A stretch of DNA of 64,000 nt, from assembly GCF_000280055.1 (NCBI RefSeq), contig NZ_ALAB01000005.1, positions 186,001 through 250,000 of the forward strand, written 5' to 3'. Both the position numbers and the translations under genes were made by a program. Below, in pieces: positions 49,269 to 60,759 of the stretch. Origin of the DNA: Alishewanella aestuarii B11 (GTDB taxonomy: Bacteria; Pseudomonadota; Gammaproteobacteria; Enterobacterales; Alteromonadaceae). The notes below the pieces were generated by a model. It did not search any database, was not told the origin of the DNA, and saw only the letters and a program-made list of their open reading frames with translations. Each line of letters starts with the position of its first letter. Position 1 is the first letter of the stretch.

Positions 49269-50057
49269 GTGGCAGCACCGATACAACGCTTACTGGATAT
49301 TATGACCACCCTGCGCGACCCTGAGCGGGGCTGTCCGTGGGATCTAAAGCAAAACTACGCCAGCATTGTGCCCTACACCCTGGAAGAGGCCTACGAAGTG
49401 GCCGATGCCATTAACCGGCAAAGCTTTACTGAGCTAAAAGATGAATTGGGTGATTTGCTGTTTCAGGTGGTGTTTTATGCCCAGCTGGCCAAAGAAGATG
49501 GCCATTTTCAGTTTAATGATGTGGTTGACAGTATCAGCACTAAGCTGGAGCGGCGGCATCCGCATGTATTTGCTGATGCTGCAGGCACTGTGAATGCCAA
49601 TAGCGCCGAGCAGGTATTGCAGAACTGGGAAGCGCTGAAAAGTGCCGAGCGCCAGCAGCAGGGCCAACACAGTGTGCTGGATAATATTCCGCAGAGTTTG
49701 CCGGCACTAAGCCGGGCCAATAAGCTACAAAAACGCTGCGCCAATGTTGGTTTTGATTGGCCGGATGTGCAGGGCTGCTGGGATAAAGTTAAAGAAGAGA
49801 TCCTCGAAGTGGAGCAAACTGCCAGCGACAGCCCCGAACTGGCAGAAGAGTTGGGTGATCTCCTGTTTGCGCTGGTCAATGTGGTGCGTAAACACAAGCT
49901 GGATCCGGAAGCGGTATTGCGTGCGGCCAATAGCAAGTTTGAACGGCGCTTTCGCGCGGTAGAACAGGCGCTGGCAGCCGCGGGGAAAACGCCTGCCGAC
50001 AGTGATCTGGCGGAGATGGACGCGCTGTGGCAACAGGTCAAACAAGGTCCCCGCTAA
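49269..50057 (+). CDS. mazG: Nucleoside triphosphate pyrophosphohydrolase MazG
   Basis: MazG hydrolyses NTPs and dNTPs to monophosphates and pyrophosphate, removing abnormal nucleotides and moderating the stringent response. The 262-residue protein has two MazG repeats, each with an EExxE plus ExxD pattern: EEAYEVADAI with ELKDELGDLLFQ, and KEEILEVEQ with LAEELGDLLFAL. The start is a GTG nine bases after the relA stop, with AGGA overlapping that stop. Confidence 0.95.
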   Translation: MAAPIQRLLDIMTTLRDPERGCPWDLKQNYASIVPYTLEEAYEVADAINRQSFTELKDELGDLLFQVVFYAQLAKEDGHFQFNDVVDSISTKLERRHPHVFADAAGTVNANSAEQVLQNWEALKSAERQQQGQHSVLDNIPQSLPALSRANKLQKRCANVGFDWPDVQGCWDKVKEEILEVEQTASDSPELAEELGDLLFALVNVVRKHKLDPEAVLRAANSKFERRFRAVEQALAAAGKTPADSDLAEMDALWQQVKQGPR

Positions 50058-50109
50058 TACGGTTCTTGGCGGCCGGCTTAGAATAAACCGCAAACTACAG
50101 CGCTTTTGA

Positions 50110-50138
50110 TTGAGCGCTGCCTTGCCCTTTGCTATACT
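50110..50138 (+). promoter_or_regulatory. Probable sigma-70 promoter of pyrG
   Basis: TTGAGC (50110-50115) and TATACT (50133-50138) are separated by 17 bases in the 199-base gap before pyrG. This leaves a 5' leader of about 110 bases in which I see no riboswitch. Confidence 0.55.
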
Positions 50139-50229
50139 TTCCTCCCGTCCTGATACCAAACTCTCTTTACCTTAGCTGTACTGTTGCCAGTATTGGCATT
50201 ACCGCTTTTGGCATGGTGATTTGGTCTAA

Positions 50230-51894
<1,665 letters not shown>

Positions 51895-51902
51895 CGGATC
51901 TG

Positions 51903-53247
<1,345 letters not shown>

Positions 53248-53259
53248 TTGACTGTCATC

Positions 53260-53282
53260 GGGCCACAATAGTGGCCCTTTTT
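53260..53282 (+). terminator. Terminator after eno
   Basis: GGGCCAC (53260-53266) pairs perfectly with GTGGCCC (53271-53277) around AATA, followed by five T. Confidence 0.92.
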
Positions 53283-53316
53283 GATCCAGTGCAGTAAGGC
53301 GCCCGTTCGGTGTTGT

Positions 53317-53322
53317 TATAAT
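53317..53322 (+). promoter_or_regulatory. Possible -10 element for the 53355 gene
   Basis: A perfect TATAAT lies 32 bases before the ATG of the downstream gene. No good -35 is visible at the proper distance (GTAAGG at 53294), so the call is tentative. Confidence 0.35.
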
Positions 53323-53354
53323 TTTAACTTCTACGGGTCATCTAAGGTCGCACT

Positions 53355-53930
53355 ATGAAACTCGTGCTTAGTTTTACGTTTAGTCTGCTGCTGATGCTAC
53401 CCAATATCGGTCACTCGCGACAGCCGTTGATTGCCGAAGTTGATTTAACGCTGATTACAGTCGAAGGGGTGCAATTGGGGATGGCGCAGGAACTGGTCCG
53501 AAGTATATTGCAACAGCGCTACAATGCGGAAGGGAGTACAGAAATTCTGCGCGCTGGTGTGCAATGTGATAAACAGCAATGTATGGCAACAGCGGTAGGT
53601 GCAGAGTTGCAGGAATTGCTACACGCGCAGTTTAACGCCCAGGGTGAATTAAACTGGCTTATTATACAACGACGCTATAAAGGCGGTGGTTCACCAGAGG
53701 AATGCTTACGCCAGGCCGAACAACAAATTGAGACCTTGCTGCAGCAGTATAGCCCGGATAATCCGCAGCGCCGTTATCGACAGCATAGTGTCAGTTTAAT
53801 GCTAAACAAAGCCGGACATCCGGATCCGGCTGAGAATAATATGTATGGTTTTCGGGCGCTGATCAAATGTGATCCTTTAGCTAAGGGGACTGCTGAAGCT
53901 GAATTTGAGCTACGCGACAACAGTCGGTGA
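53355..53930 (+). CDS. Secreted protein of unknown function
   Basis: The 191-residue protein begins with a signal peptide (positively charged start, hydrophobic run at about 4-17, cleavage likely near residues 20-22) and is otherwise soluble, so it is probably periplasmic. It contains four cysteines after the signal (near 70, 75, 117 and 173) that could form disulfides. I do not recognise a family. It lies between eno and the guanidine exporter, with a terminator before it and convergent sugE after it, so it is a single-gene unit. Confidence 0.7.
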   Translation: MKLVLSFTFSLLLMLPNIGHSRQPLIAEVDLTLITVEGVQLGMAQELVRSILQQRYNAEGSTEILRAGVQCDKQQCMATAVGAELQELLHAQFNAQGELNWLIIQRRYKGGGSPEECLRQAEQQIETLLQQYSPDNPQRRYRQHSVSLMLNKAGHPDPAENNMYGFRALIKCDPLAKGTAEAEFELRDNSR

Positions 53931-53931
53931 T

Positions 53932-54246
53932 TTAACTCGTCAACTTGAGGCCGACAATTCCCAGTAAAATCAGCAGAATACTCGCAACTTTTAACACACT
54001 TAAGCTTTCGCCATACAACCAGGCGCCAAAAATTACCGTACCCACGACCCCAATACCGACCCAGACTGAGTAAGCTATGCCGAGTGGCAAGGTGCGCAGT
54101 GCTTGTCCCAGTAGCACAAAACTGGCAATCATCGCGGCAAGCGTTATAACACTGGGCCAGGGTTTGGTAAAACCAGCCGTATATTTCAGGCCAATAGCCC
54201 AGACGATTTCCAATAAGCCGGCGAGAAATAAGATAAGCCATGCCAT
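53932..54246 (-). CDS. sugE: Guanidinium exporter, SMR family
   Basis: The 104-residue protein has four membrane helices and the conserved substrate/proton-binding Glu13 (LLEIVWAIG), with WVGIGVVGTVIFG in helix three. The Gdx/SugE subgroup of small multidrug-resistance transporters exports guanidinium in exchange for protons. The guanidine-II riboswitch directly upstream confirms the substrate class. A ribosome-binding site AAGAGGT lies eight bases before the ATG. It converges with the unknown gene at 53355, one base apart. Confidence 0.93.
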   Translation of the reverse strand: MAWLILFLAGLLEIVWAIGLKYTAGFTKPWPSVITLAAMIASFVLLGQALRTLPLGIAYSVWVGIGVVGTVIFGAWLYGESLSVLKVASILLILLGIVGLKLTS

Positions 54247-54308
54247 AACAGTAACCTCTTGTTATGGGGCCGTCCCCGAATGAAAGAATGCACTGGGGTC
54301 GTCCCCAG
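54243..54308 (-). promoter_or_regulatory. Guanidine-II (mini-ykkC) riboswitch
   Basis: On the minus strand two small hairpins have G/C stems capped by ACGA (54308-54293) and ACGG (54277-54266), the defining ACGR loops of the guanidine-II riboswitch, separated by 15 bases. The 3' part of the second stem overlaps CCATAACA (54267-54260), which is exactly complementary to TGTTATGG (54250-54243) around the sugE start codon; the ribosome-binding site lies in the loop. Formation of the second hairpin would compete with this start-codon stem, giving a ligand-on translational switch. Confidence 0.9.
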
Positions 54309-54348
54309 CCAGCACAAAGTTTAGCAACCCCCAGATCCGGGTGCAAGC

Positions 54349-54861
54349 CTAGCTGATTTCCGCCAGATGGCTCTGTAAGTGCAGATAATGCACACTGTAA
54401 TACTGTGCCTTAGTCAGGCTACCATAGGCAAAATGCGGTGCTAGCGGGCCTTGCCAGTTGATAAATTGTTGCAGCTCAAAAGTCAGCTCACGCAGTGCCA
54501 CATCATTCGGTAGTTCCGGGATTAACGCCGGCGCGCCGGGGATGGGTTGATCCAGTGGGTGATGCATACTGCCGGACGCAGCAAATAAATTCAGTGCCAG
54601 TTTGCCGGCAGTATTTTGGAATAACGCGGAATAGGCTTGCGGGTAACCGCTGAGCGAATAGCGGATACTTTGCGCGCAGTGTTGCAAAATCTCGCTGACA
54701 GTCCAATTGCCCGAACTTTGCAAGGCGTCAGGCTTCAGCGCCCGTAATTGTGTCAGTAGCTGCTGTAACGGATAGGGCCGGATGGTCGCGGTAAGTTTGG
54801 CGCCAAGTACCACCACGATCGGGGTCCAGGCAGCCGCGGTAAGAAATTGACGTCGATTCAT
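54349..54861 (-). CDS. DUF1569-like protein with probable Tat signal
   Basis: The 170-residue protein starts with MNRRQFLTAAAW, a twin-arginine motif followed by a hydrophobic run (about 8-26), suggesting export by Tat or a membrane anchor. The rest is helical with conserved-looking histidines (LQHCAQSIRYS and HYLHLQSHL), as in the DinB/DUF1569 group of four-helix proteins that can bind a metal. The function is unknown. It lies upstream of sugE on the same strand, but the riboswitch separates them. Confidence 0.7.
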   Translation of the reverse strand: MNRRQFLTAAAWTPIVVVLGAKLTATIRPYPLQQLLTQLRALKPDALQSSGNWTVSEILQHCAQSIRYSLSGYPQAYSALFQNTAGKLALNLFAASGSMHHPLDQPIPGAPALIPELPNDVALRELTFELQQFINWQGPLAPHFAYGSLTKAQYYSVHYLHLQSHLAEIS

Positions 54862-54926
54862 GCAGCTTTTGGCAAAAAGGGTTCAGGCCGTTAAACTAGC
54901 CTTTTCTGTCGGAGTCGTCCAGTATC

Positions 54927-55149
54927 GTGTCTGAGAATCTTTCATTATGGCAAAGTTATCGCCGGGCCTTGTTGCGGCCTGCGGGCGTCCGCAACAAGGC
55001 GCTGCTATTGGCACCTTAGCCGGCCATTTTATCTGCCCGGACAAGCGCAGCTGACCAGCGCGCTATTGGATAATGGTCAGCAGCCGTTTCGGTTAATGCA
55101 AGGCGCTCAGCAAAAACCCGTACTTAGCGGCGATATTTTACCGATTTAG
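54927..55149 (+). pseudogene. Possible small frameshifted gene
   Basis: A GTG at 54927, twelve bases after CGGAG, opens a frame that reads 30 codons (beginning MSENLSLWQSYRRALLRPAG) and stops at 55017-55019. The next frame over continues as RPFYLPGQAQLTSALLDNGQ and ends with TAG at 55147-55149. Removing one T near 55016 would join both into a protein of about 73 residues. Both parts look protein-like, but I recognise no family, so it could also be chance. It sits directly upstream of another unknown gene. Confidence 0.3.
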
Positions 55150-55188
55150 GCTTTTACAAAAATTGAGCGATTGGCTAACATCGCAGCT

Positions 55189-55842
55189 ATGACCATGACA
55201 CCCGATGCCCAGCCGCATTTTTGGCAGGTAAGTCCGGATAACCAGACTTACACTGAACTTTGTAACGCTTTATATGAGCGTGAATTACTTCGCCTGTCAC
55301 AAATTCCGGCCGCAGAACTGCCCAGCTTACCGAAAAGGTTAGCCAGCCTGCCTTTTTACATTCGTCGCGCGGCCAGTGCCATAGTACGCTACCAGCATGA
55401 ACTGCAGCTGGATAGTCAGAATGCGTCCTGGTATGGCCGTCAGCTGAGTCAATGTCCGGCTAATAAACAACAGGCGGAGCCGATTGCCCGTTTTTATCAG
55501 AAAGCGGCCAAGCCAGGTTTAATAGTGCCAGTCTATGTTGAAGAGAAAACGCTGGAACATATTATGCTGGACAGTGTCGATGAGGTAGATGTGCAGCAGC
55601 AGCGCTTGCATTGTAATCAACACGGCTGGTTCAGTTTTAGTGGCATGCCACTGGAAGTGAGCAACAGTGACCGCTTTTTACTGAAGCCTGACAAAACGAT
55701 GATGGCGGCAGCCTGCTGTGGCCATCAGTGGTTAAACCGGCGGAAAACGGAACCACGACTGCTCAGTTTGCGTGAGCTGTTACTTGCCAGCCGTTTAAAC
55801 TGGCGCAACTTTGCCCGGCCACACACGGCACAGAGCAACTGA
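55189..55842 (+). CDS. Protein of unknown function
   Basis: From the ATG at 55189 the protein has 217 residues; ATG 55195 and an upstream TTG at 55171 are alternatives and none has a strong ribosome-binding site. It has no signal peptide or membrane helix, so it is probably cytoplasmic. It is rich in arginine, glutamine and leucine, with a basic helical stretch PFYIRRAASAIVRYQHEL near residues 60-77 and a cysteine pair (AACCGHQW) near 187. I do not recognise a family. It lies 65 bases before ftsB. Confidence 0.65.
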   Translation: MTMTPDAQPHFWQVSPDNQTYTELCNALYERELLRLSQIPAAELPSLPKRLASLPFYIRRAASAIVRYQHELQLDSQNASWYGRQLSQCPANKQQAEPIARFYQKAAKPGLIVPVYVEEKTLEHIMLDSVDEVDVQQQRLHCNQHGWFSFSGMPLEVSNSDRFLLKPDKTMMAAACCGHQWLNRRKTEPRLLSLRELLLASRLNWRNFARPHTAQSN

Positions 55843-55907
55843 GATATCGCTTTGCACGCAAGCCGGCAGTCGGCATAATAGTGAAGGATTAAGCGAAGAA
55901 CAAACGC

Positions 55908-56186
55908 ATGCGAATTTTAATAGGTTTTTTATTGCTGGTGCTTGCCGCCTTACAATACCGGCTCTGGTTCGGCCAGCTGAGTATTACTGACTATTTACGC
56001 CAGCAAGAGGAAATCGCTACCCAACAAGCCAGTAACCAGGAGCTGATCAAACGCAACCGGATGTTGCTGGCAGATGTAAACGACTTGCGGCAGGGGCTGG
56101 AGGCGATTGAAGAGCGGGCCCGCAACGAATTGGGACTGATCGCTGCTGACGAAGTCTTCTTCCGGATAATCCCACAGGATCCTTAA
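55908..56186 (+). CDS. ftsB: Cell division protein FtsB
   Basis: FtsB joins FtsL and FtsQ in the divisome and helps activate septal peptidoglycan synthesis. The 92-residue protein has one membrane helix (about 3-21) followed by a periplasmic coiled coil and the conserved ERARNELGLI segment near residues 68-77. Its stop overlaps the ispD start, the usual ftsB-ispD-ispF order. Confidence 0.95.
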   Translation: MRILIGFLLLVLAALQYRLWFGQLSITDYLRQQEEIATQQASNQELIKRNRMLLADVNDLRQGLEAIEERARNELGLIAADEVFFRIIPQDP

Positions 56187-56878
56187 TGGCAGTACAGGCT
56201 TTTCCGGCGATTGCCGCAGTGATCCCGGCCGCTGGCGTCGGGCAGCGCATGCAGGCCGACAAACCGAAACAATATCTGCGTCTGCATGGCAAAACGGTGT
56301 TAGAACATAGTGTCAGGCCTTTGCTGGCGCTGGAGGCAGTAACTGCCTGTTATCTGGCACTGAGTGAGCAAGACCCCTATTTTGCCGCCACCGGTTTAAC
56401 TGATCCGCGCATCGTGCGGGTCAATGGCGGCAGTGAGCGGGTGCATTCGGTGTTCAATGCGCTGCAACAGATTGATGCTGCACGTTACCCCTGGGTGCTG
56501 GTGCATGACGCTGCCAGGCCTTTGGTCAGAGTCAGTGATATTCAACTGTTAATTGAGCGTTGTCTGGCAGCCGGACATGGCGGCATTCTGGCGACCCCGG
56601 TGCGTGATACCATGAAGCGTGGCCGGCAGCAAGTTAACTGCACGGTAGATCGGACCGATCTCTGGCATGCCCTGACACCGCAATTTTTCCCAACCGCCGC
56701 GCTGAGACAAGCTATTGCTGGCGCGCTGGCAGCCGGGGTAGCGGTGACCGATGAAGCCTCGGCGATGGAGTGGGCACAGCAACCGGTATTACTGGTGGAA
56801 GGCCATAGTGATAATCTGAAAATTACCCGGCCGGCAGATCTGCAACTGGCGGCCTTTTATCTGGAGCAACCTCGATAA
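56186..56878 (+). CDS. ispD: 2-C-methyl-D-erythritol 4-phosphate cytidylyltransferase
   Basis: IspD attaches CMP to methylerythritol phosphate in the MEP isoprenoid pathway. The 230-residue protein begins the nucleotide-binding loop with [12 protein letters not shown] and continues with [20 protein letters not shown] is the second signature. It overlaps both ftsB and ispF by one base. Confidence 0.98.
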   Translation: MAVQAFPAIAAVIPAAGVGQRMQADKPKQYLRLHGKTVLEHSVRPLLALEAVTACYLALSEQDPYFAATGLTDPRIVRVNGGSERVHSVFNALQQIDAARYPWVLVHDAARPLVRVSDIQLLIERCLAAGHGGILATPVRDTMKRGRQQVNCTVDRTDLWHALTPQFFPTAALRQAIAGALAAGVAVTDEASAMEWAQQPVLLVEGHSDNLKITRPADLQLAAFYLEQPR

Positions 56879-57357
56879 TGACAATCCGCATTGGTCACGG
56901 CTTTGATGTACATGCTTTTGGTGGGGAAGGCCCGGTCACCCTCGGGGGCGTACAAATTGACTATCCGCAAGGCCTGATTGCGCACTCAGACGGCGATGTT
57001 GTGTTACATGCCTTGTCCGATGCGCTGCTGGGGGCACTGGCGCTTGGCGATATTGGTCATCATTTTCCTGATACTGACGCGGCTTTCAAAGGCATCGATA
57101 GCCGGATCTTGTTGCGGCGAGTGTTTGCCGAGGTGCAACAACGGGGCTATCAGATCGGCAATCTCGATCTGACCGTGATGGCGCAGGCACCCAAGCTGGC
57201 ACCGCATGTGCACAGCATGCGTGCTTGTATTGCCGCCGATCTGCAGTGTGATATCAGTCAGGTCAATGTAAAGGCGACGACTACCGAAAAGTTAGGCTTT
57301 GTTGGCCGCAAAGAGGGGATCGCGGCGGAAGCGGTGGTGTTGTTGTGTCGTCAATAA
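56878..57357 (+). CDS. ispF: 2-C-methyl-D-erythritol 2,4-cyclodiphosphate synthase
   Basis: IspF cyclises the IspE product in the MEP pathway. The 159-residue protein has GHGFDVHAF with the zinc ligands Asp and His, the [18 protein letters not shown] signature and [13 protein letters not shown] near the C terminus. The stop TAA overlaps the truD ATG. Confidence 0.98.
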   Translation: MTIRIGHGFDVHAFGGEGPVTLGGVQIDYPQGLIAHSDGDVVLHALSDALLGALALGDIGHHFPDTDAAFKGIDSRILLRRVFAEVQQRGYQIGNLDLTVMAQAPKLAPHVHSMRACIAADLQCDISQVNVKATTTEKLGFVGRKEGIAAEAVVLLCRQ

Positions 57358-58403
57358 TGCATACCAGCAACGAGCAGCCTTATCTGTATGCCAAACCAGC
57401 AGTGCAGGCGGTGATCCGCACTGAGCCGGCTGACTTTCAGGTGGTAGAAGAGCTGAATTTCGAGCCCAGTGGCAGCGGCGAGCATCTGTTGCTGCAAATT
57501 GAGAAAACCGGCCAGAATACCCAGTTTATTGCCCGTGAGCTGGCACGGCTAACCGGTTTGCGGGTGCGGGATATCAGCTATGCCGGTTTAAAAGATCGCC
57601 ATGCGGTGACCACGCAGTGGTTCTGTTTTAAGTGGCCGATCAAACAAGAGTTGGCCTGGCAAAACTGGCAGCTGGAAGGCTCGCGGATCCTGCAGGTCGT
57701 GCGCCACTACCGGAAATTGCGGCTAGGTGCGTTAAAGCGGAACCATTTTAGCCTTAGATTACGGCAGGTGAGCGATAGCGCTGGCCTGCTGGCACGATTG
57801 CCACTACTGGCAGAGGGCGTGCCGAACTATTATGGTGAGCAGCGCTTTGGTATTAACGGCGGTAACCTGGCCTTAGCCGAGCGTTTATTTGGCGGCGAGA
57901 GTATTCCGGATCGGCAACTGCGAGGTCTGGCCTTGTCAGCCAGCCGGTCTTTTTTGTTTAACCAGGTGATTGCCGGGCGGATCCGGCGCGGTCACTTTGC
58001 CCGCTTACTACCGGGTGATGTGGTCCAGCTGGCGGGTTCGGGTTCAATCTTTGTGGTGGATCAGGTTACGCCAGAGCTGGAGCAGCGGCTGAGCGCACAG
58101 GATATTCATCTGACCGCGCCTTTAGTCGGCCTGGGTAAAGCCATGGTGACGGCAGAGGCCGCACTATTAGAGCAACAGCTGTTAGCGCCCTGGCAGGCCT
58201 GGCAGCAGGCGCTGGAACTGCTCAGGGTTCAGGCTGGCCGGCGCAGTATGCGAGTTATCCCCGAGCAGTTGCAGGCTAGCGTGGAACAGGATGCAGTGGT
58301 GCTGCAATTTGCGCTGCCCGCCGGTTGCTTTGCTACCAGTGTACTCAGAGAGTTGGTGGAGTACCGGGATGCGGCACGCGATATCGCACAAATGGAGTCT
58401 TAA
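57357..58403 (+). CDS. truD: tRNA pseudouridine(13) synthase TruD
   Basis: TruD makes pseudouridine 13 in tRNA-Glu. From the ATG at 57357 it has 348 residues, matching E. coli (349). The catalytic Asp lies in YAGLKDRHAVTTQW near residue 80, and the NYYGEQRFG motif is present near 155. An in-frame GTG at 57345 is an alternative start but would overlap ispF further. Confidence 0.96.
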   Translation: MHTSNEQPYLYAKPAVQAVIRTEPADFQVVEELNFEPSGSGEHLLLQIEKTGQNTQFIARELARLTGLRVRDISYAGLKDRHAVTTQWFCFKWPIKQELAWQNWQLEGSRILQVVRHYRKLRLGALKRNHFSLRLRQVSDSAGLLARLPLLAEGVPNYYGEQRFGINGGNLALAERLFGGESIPDRQLRGLALSASRSFLFNQVIAGRIRRGHFARLLPGDVVQLAGSGSIFVVDQVTPELEQRLSAQDIHLTAPLVGLGKAMVTAEAALLEQQLLAPWQAWQQALELLRVQAGRRSMRVIPEQLQASVEQDAVVLQFALPAGCFATSVLRELVEYRDAARDIAQMES

Positions 58404-59156
58404 ATGCGAATTTTACTAAGTAACGATGACGGCGTTTATGCCAAAGGGATCCAGGTGCTGCAACAGGCATTAATGCAAATCGCAGAGGTCACAACTGTTG
58501 GTCCGGATCGCAATTGTAGCGGCGCTTCCAACTCCCTGACCTTACTTAATCCACTGCGAACCCAGCTGTTGGAAAACGGTTTTATCGCCGTCAATGGCAC
58601 GCCAACGGATTGCGTGCATCTGGCTATCAGTCAGCTGCTGGATTTTACGCCGGATTTAGTGGTGGCGGGTATTAACCATGGTGCTAATCTCGGCGATGAC
58701 GTGCTCTACTCCGGTACGGTGGCTGCAGCGACCGAAGGGCGGCACCTGGGCTTACCAGCGATTGCGGTGTCACTGGCCGGACGCGATGAACAGCATTTCG
58801 CTACCGCCGCTCATGTTACTGTGCAGGTGATTCAAAAACTAAAGTCGCATCCACTACCTGCAGATCAGATCTTAAATATTAATGTGCCGGCTATTCCGTT
58901 AAGTGAACTGAAAGGTATTCAGGTGACCCGGCTGGGACGACGTCATAAAGCTGAAACCATGACCAGCACTACTGATCCCTGGGGACGGAAGATTTACTGG
59001 TACGGGTCCCTGGGCCCGGAGCTGGATGCCGGTGAGGGTACGGATTTTTATGCCATTGCCAATGGTTATGCCTCGATTACGCCGCTGCATGTTGATATGT
59101 CGGCGTATAAGAGTATGGAAACTCTGGCCAATTGGCTTAATGGGATCAGACTGTAA
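58404..59156 (+). CDS. surE: 5'/3'-nucleotidase SurE
   Basis: SurE is a metal-dependent nucleoside monophosphatase and short-chain polyphosphatase linked to stationary-phase survival. The 250-residue protein begins [16 protein letters not shown] with the metal-binding DD pair, followed by [11 protein letters not shown] and the [20 protein letters not shown] motif. It starts immediately after the truD stop codon. Confidence 0.97.
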   Translation: MRILLSNDDGVYAKGIQVLQQALMQIAEVTTVGPDRNCSGASNSLTLLNPLRTQLLENGFIAVNGTPTDCVHLAISQLLDFTPDLVVAGINHGANLGDDVLYSGTVAAATEGRHLGLPAIAVSLAGRDEQHFATAAHVTVQVIQKLKSHPLPADQILNINVPAIPLSELKGIQVTRLGRRHKAETMTSTTDPWGRKIYWYGSLGPELDAGEGTDFYAIANGYASITPLHVDMSAYKSMETLANWLNGIRL

Positions 59157-59157
59157 G

Positions 59158-59796
59158 ATGGCGGTGGTAACGATGCGTAGCGCTCAGGTACTGGCGCAAA
59201 AGCTGCAACTGGAAGGCATCAGCGATGCCAGTGTACTGGCTGCTCTGGCGCAAACGCCGCGGCATTTATTCGTTGAGCCGGTGCTGGCGCATAAAGCCTA
59301 TGAGAATACCGCTTTGCCTATCGGCCAGGGGCAAACGATTTCGCAGCCTTATATTGTTGCCCGGATGACGGAGTTGTTGTTGCAAGGCGGCAGTTCTGGC
59401 AAGGTGCTGGAAATTGGTACCGGCTCTGGTTATCAAACTGCCATTCTGGCCAGATTATTCACTCATGTCTGCTCGGTAGAGCGTATTAAAGCGCTGCAGT
59501 TTCAGGCTAAGCGGCGTTTACAACAACTTGATTTGCATAATGTGTCGATGAAACATGGCGATGGCTGGCAAGGTTGGCCAAGCAAGGGGCCGTTTGACAG
59601 TATTATCGTTACCGCGGCACCGGTGGAAGTACCGCAGGCTTTGCTACAACAGTTGACCGACGGCGGCCGTTTGGTGATTCCGGTCGGTAGTGAGCAGCAA
59701 GTGTTGCGAGTCTACCAGCGGCATGGTGATGAGTTTCAAAGCCAGGATATTGAAACAGTGCGCTTTGTACCTTTAGTACCAGGCGAATTAGCATAA
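59158..59796 (+). CDS. pcm: Protein-L-isoaspartate O-methyltransferase
   Basis: Pcm repairs isoaspartyl residues in ageing proteins with S-adenosylmethionine. The protein has 212 residues from ATG 59158, or 207 from ATG 59173, which aligns better with the 208-residue E. coli protein and is preceded by GGTGG. Motifs are [19 protein letters not shown], the SAM-binding [13 protein letters not shown] and VRFVPLV near the end. The start lies one base after the surE stop. Confidence 0.96.
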   Translation: MAVVTMRSAQVLAQKLQLEGISDASVLAALAQTPRHLFVEPVLAHKAYENTALPIGQGQTISQPYIVARMTELLLQGGSSGKVLEIGTGSGYQTAILARLFTHVCSVERIKALQFQAKRRLQQLDLHNVSMKHGDGWQGWPSKGPFDSIIVTAAPVEVPQALLQQLTDGGRLVIPVGSEQQVLRVYQRHGDEFQSQDIETVRFVPLVPGELA

Positions 59797-59814
59797 AACG
59801 AGGTTAGGGCTAAC

Positions 59815-60729
59815 ATGCAGTATTTACAATGGATTATTAAAGGGATGGCGATGGGGGCTGCGGATGTGGTGCCCGGCGTTTCCGGCGGCACTCTGGCATT
59901 TATCCTCGGTATCTATGAACGTTTACTGGGGGCGATCAGTTCGGTAAACCTGACAGCATTACAATTGTTACTGCGTGGTCAGTGGCGGGCATGCTGGCGA
60001 CACATAGATGGCACTTTTTTACTTTGCTTATTCGGTGGGGTGCTGGTCAGTATTTTTTCATTAGCGACCGTGATTAGCTGGTTGCTCGAGCACCGTCCTG
60101 TCCCCTTATGGGCCTTTTTTAATGGCTTGATTCTTGCCGCTTTGCCCTTACTGCTGCGGGCAGTGCGCTGGTCTGCGTTACGCGCACTGTTATTTGGCGT
60201 TGGCATTGTGCTGGCACTGCTGGTTGGGATGTTGGCACCCGTGAGTTTTACTCCGGCAACCTGGATGTTTTTTGTCGCTGGCGCGGTCGCCATTTGTGCC
60301 ATGATCCTGCCGGGTATTTCGGGTAGCTTTATTCTGCTGATTTCCGGCATGTATGCCCCGGTGCTACTGGCGGTGCGGGAGTTGCAACTGGCAGTACTGT
60401 TGCTGTTTTTGCTGGGTTGTATCAGTGGCTTACTTGGCTTCTCCCGCTTTTTAAACTGGTTACTGAAACATTATCATGACGCCACCCTGGCACTGTTAAC
60501 CGGTGTGGTAGTCGGGGCCATGTACCGGTTGTGGCCCTGGCAAAGTGCGACTAGCATGTATACGCCTGGCGGTTATGCCGCGACCTTCGGCCAGCATGAC
60601 TTGCTATTGGCAACGGCTTGTTTTCTGGTAGCTATTCTCGTTATGCTGTTACTGCTTAACCTGGAAAAATTGCTGACGGGTGCTAAAACGGTCAGCACGG
60701 GCAACGCTGTTGAGCGCAGCAAGGAGTAA
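59815..60729 (+). CDS. DUF368-family membrane protein, probable undecaprenyl-phosphate translocase
   Basis: The 304-residue protein has eight or more hydrophobic segments and the DUF368 signatures GAADVVPGVSGGTLAFILGIYE (residues about 14-35, here abbreviated) and ILPGISGSFILLISGMY near 164-180. DUF368 proteins (PopT) were reported to return undecaprenyl phosphate to the cytoplasmic side of the membrane for reuse in cell-wall synthesis. The gene sits between pcm and nlpD, where E. coli has none, and is followed by an envelope gene, which fits a cell-wall role. Confidence 0.87.
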   Translation: MQYLQWIIKGMAMGAADVVPGVSGGTLAFILGIYERLLGAISSVNLTALQLLLRGQWRACWRHIDGTFLLCLFGGVLVSIFSLATVISWLLEHRPVPLWAFFNGLILAALPLLLRAVRWSALRALLFGVGIVLALLVGMLAPVSFTPATWMFFVAGAVAICAMILPGISGSFILLISGMYAPVLLAVRELQLAVLLLFLLGCISGLLGFSRFLNWLLKHYHDATLALLTGVVVGAMYRLWPWQSATSMYTPGGYAATFGQHDLLLATACFLVAILVMLLLLNLEKLLTGAKTVSTGNAVERSKE

Positions 60730-60759
60730 CTTATCGTTGTCAGCAGCCTGGGAATCGTA

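Noticed and set aside
53932-54308. Horizontally acquired resistance cassette
   Set aside because: An SMR exporter behind a guanidine-II riboswitch is a common chromosomal unit, and no integron or insertion-sequence boundary is visible.
59026-59157. Extension of pcm into surE
   Set aside because: The extra residues are a shadow frame of surE and do not resemble Pcm.
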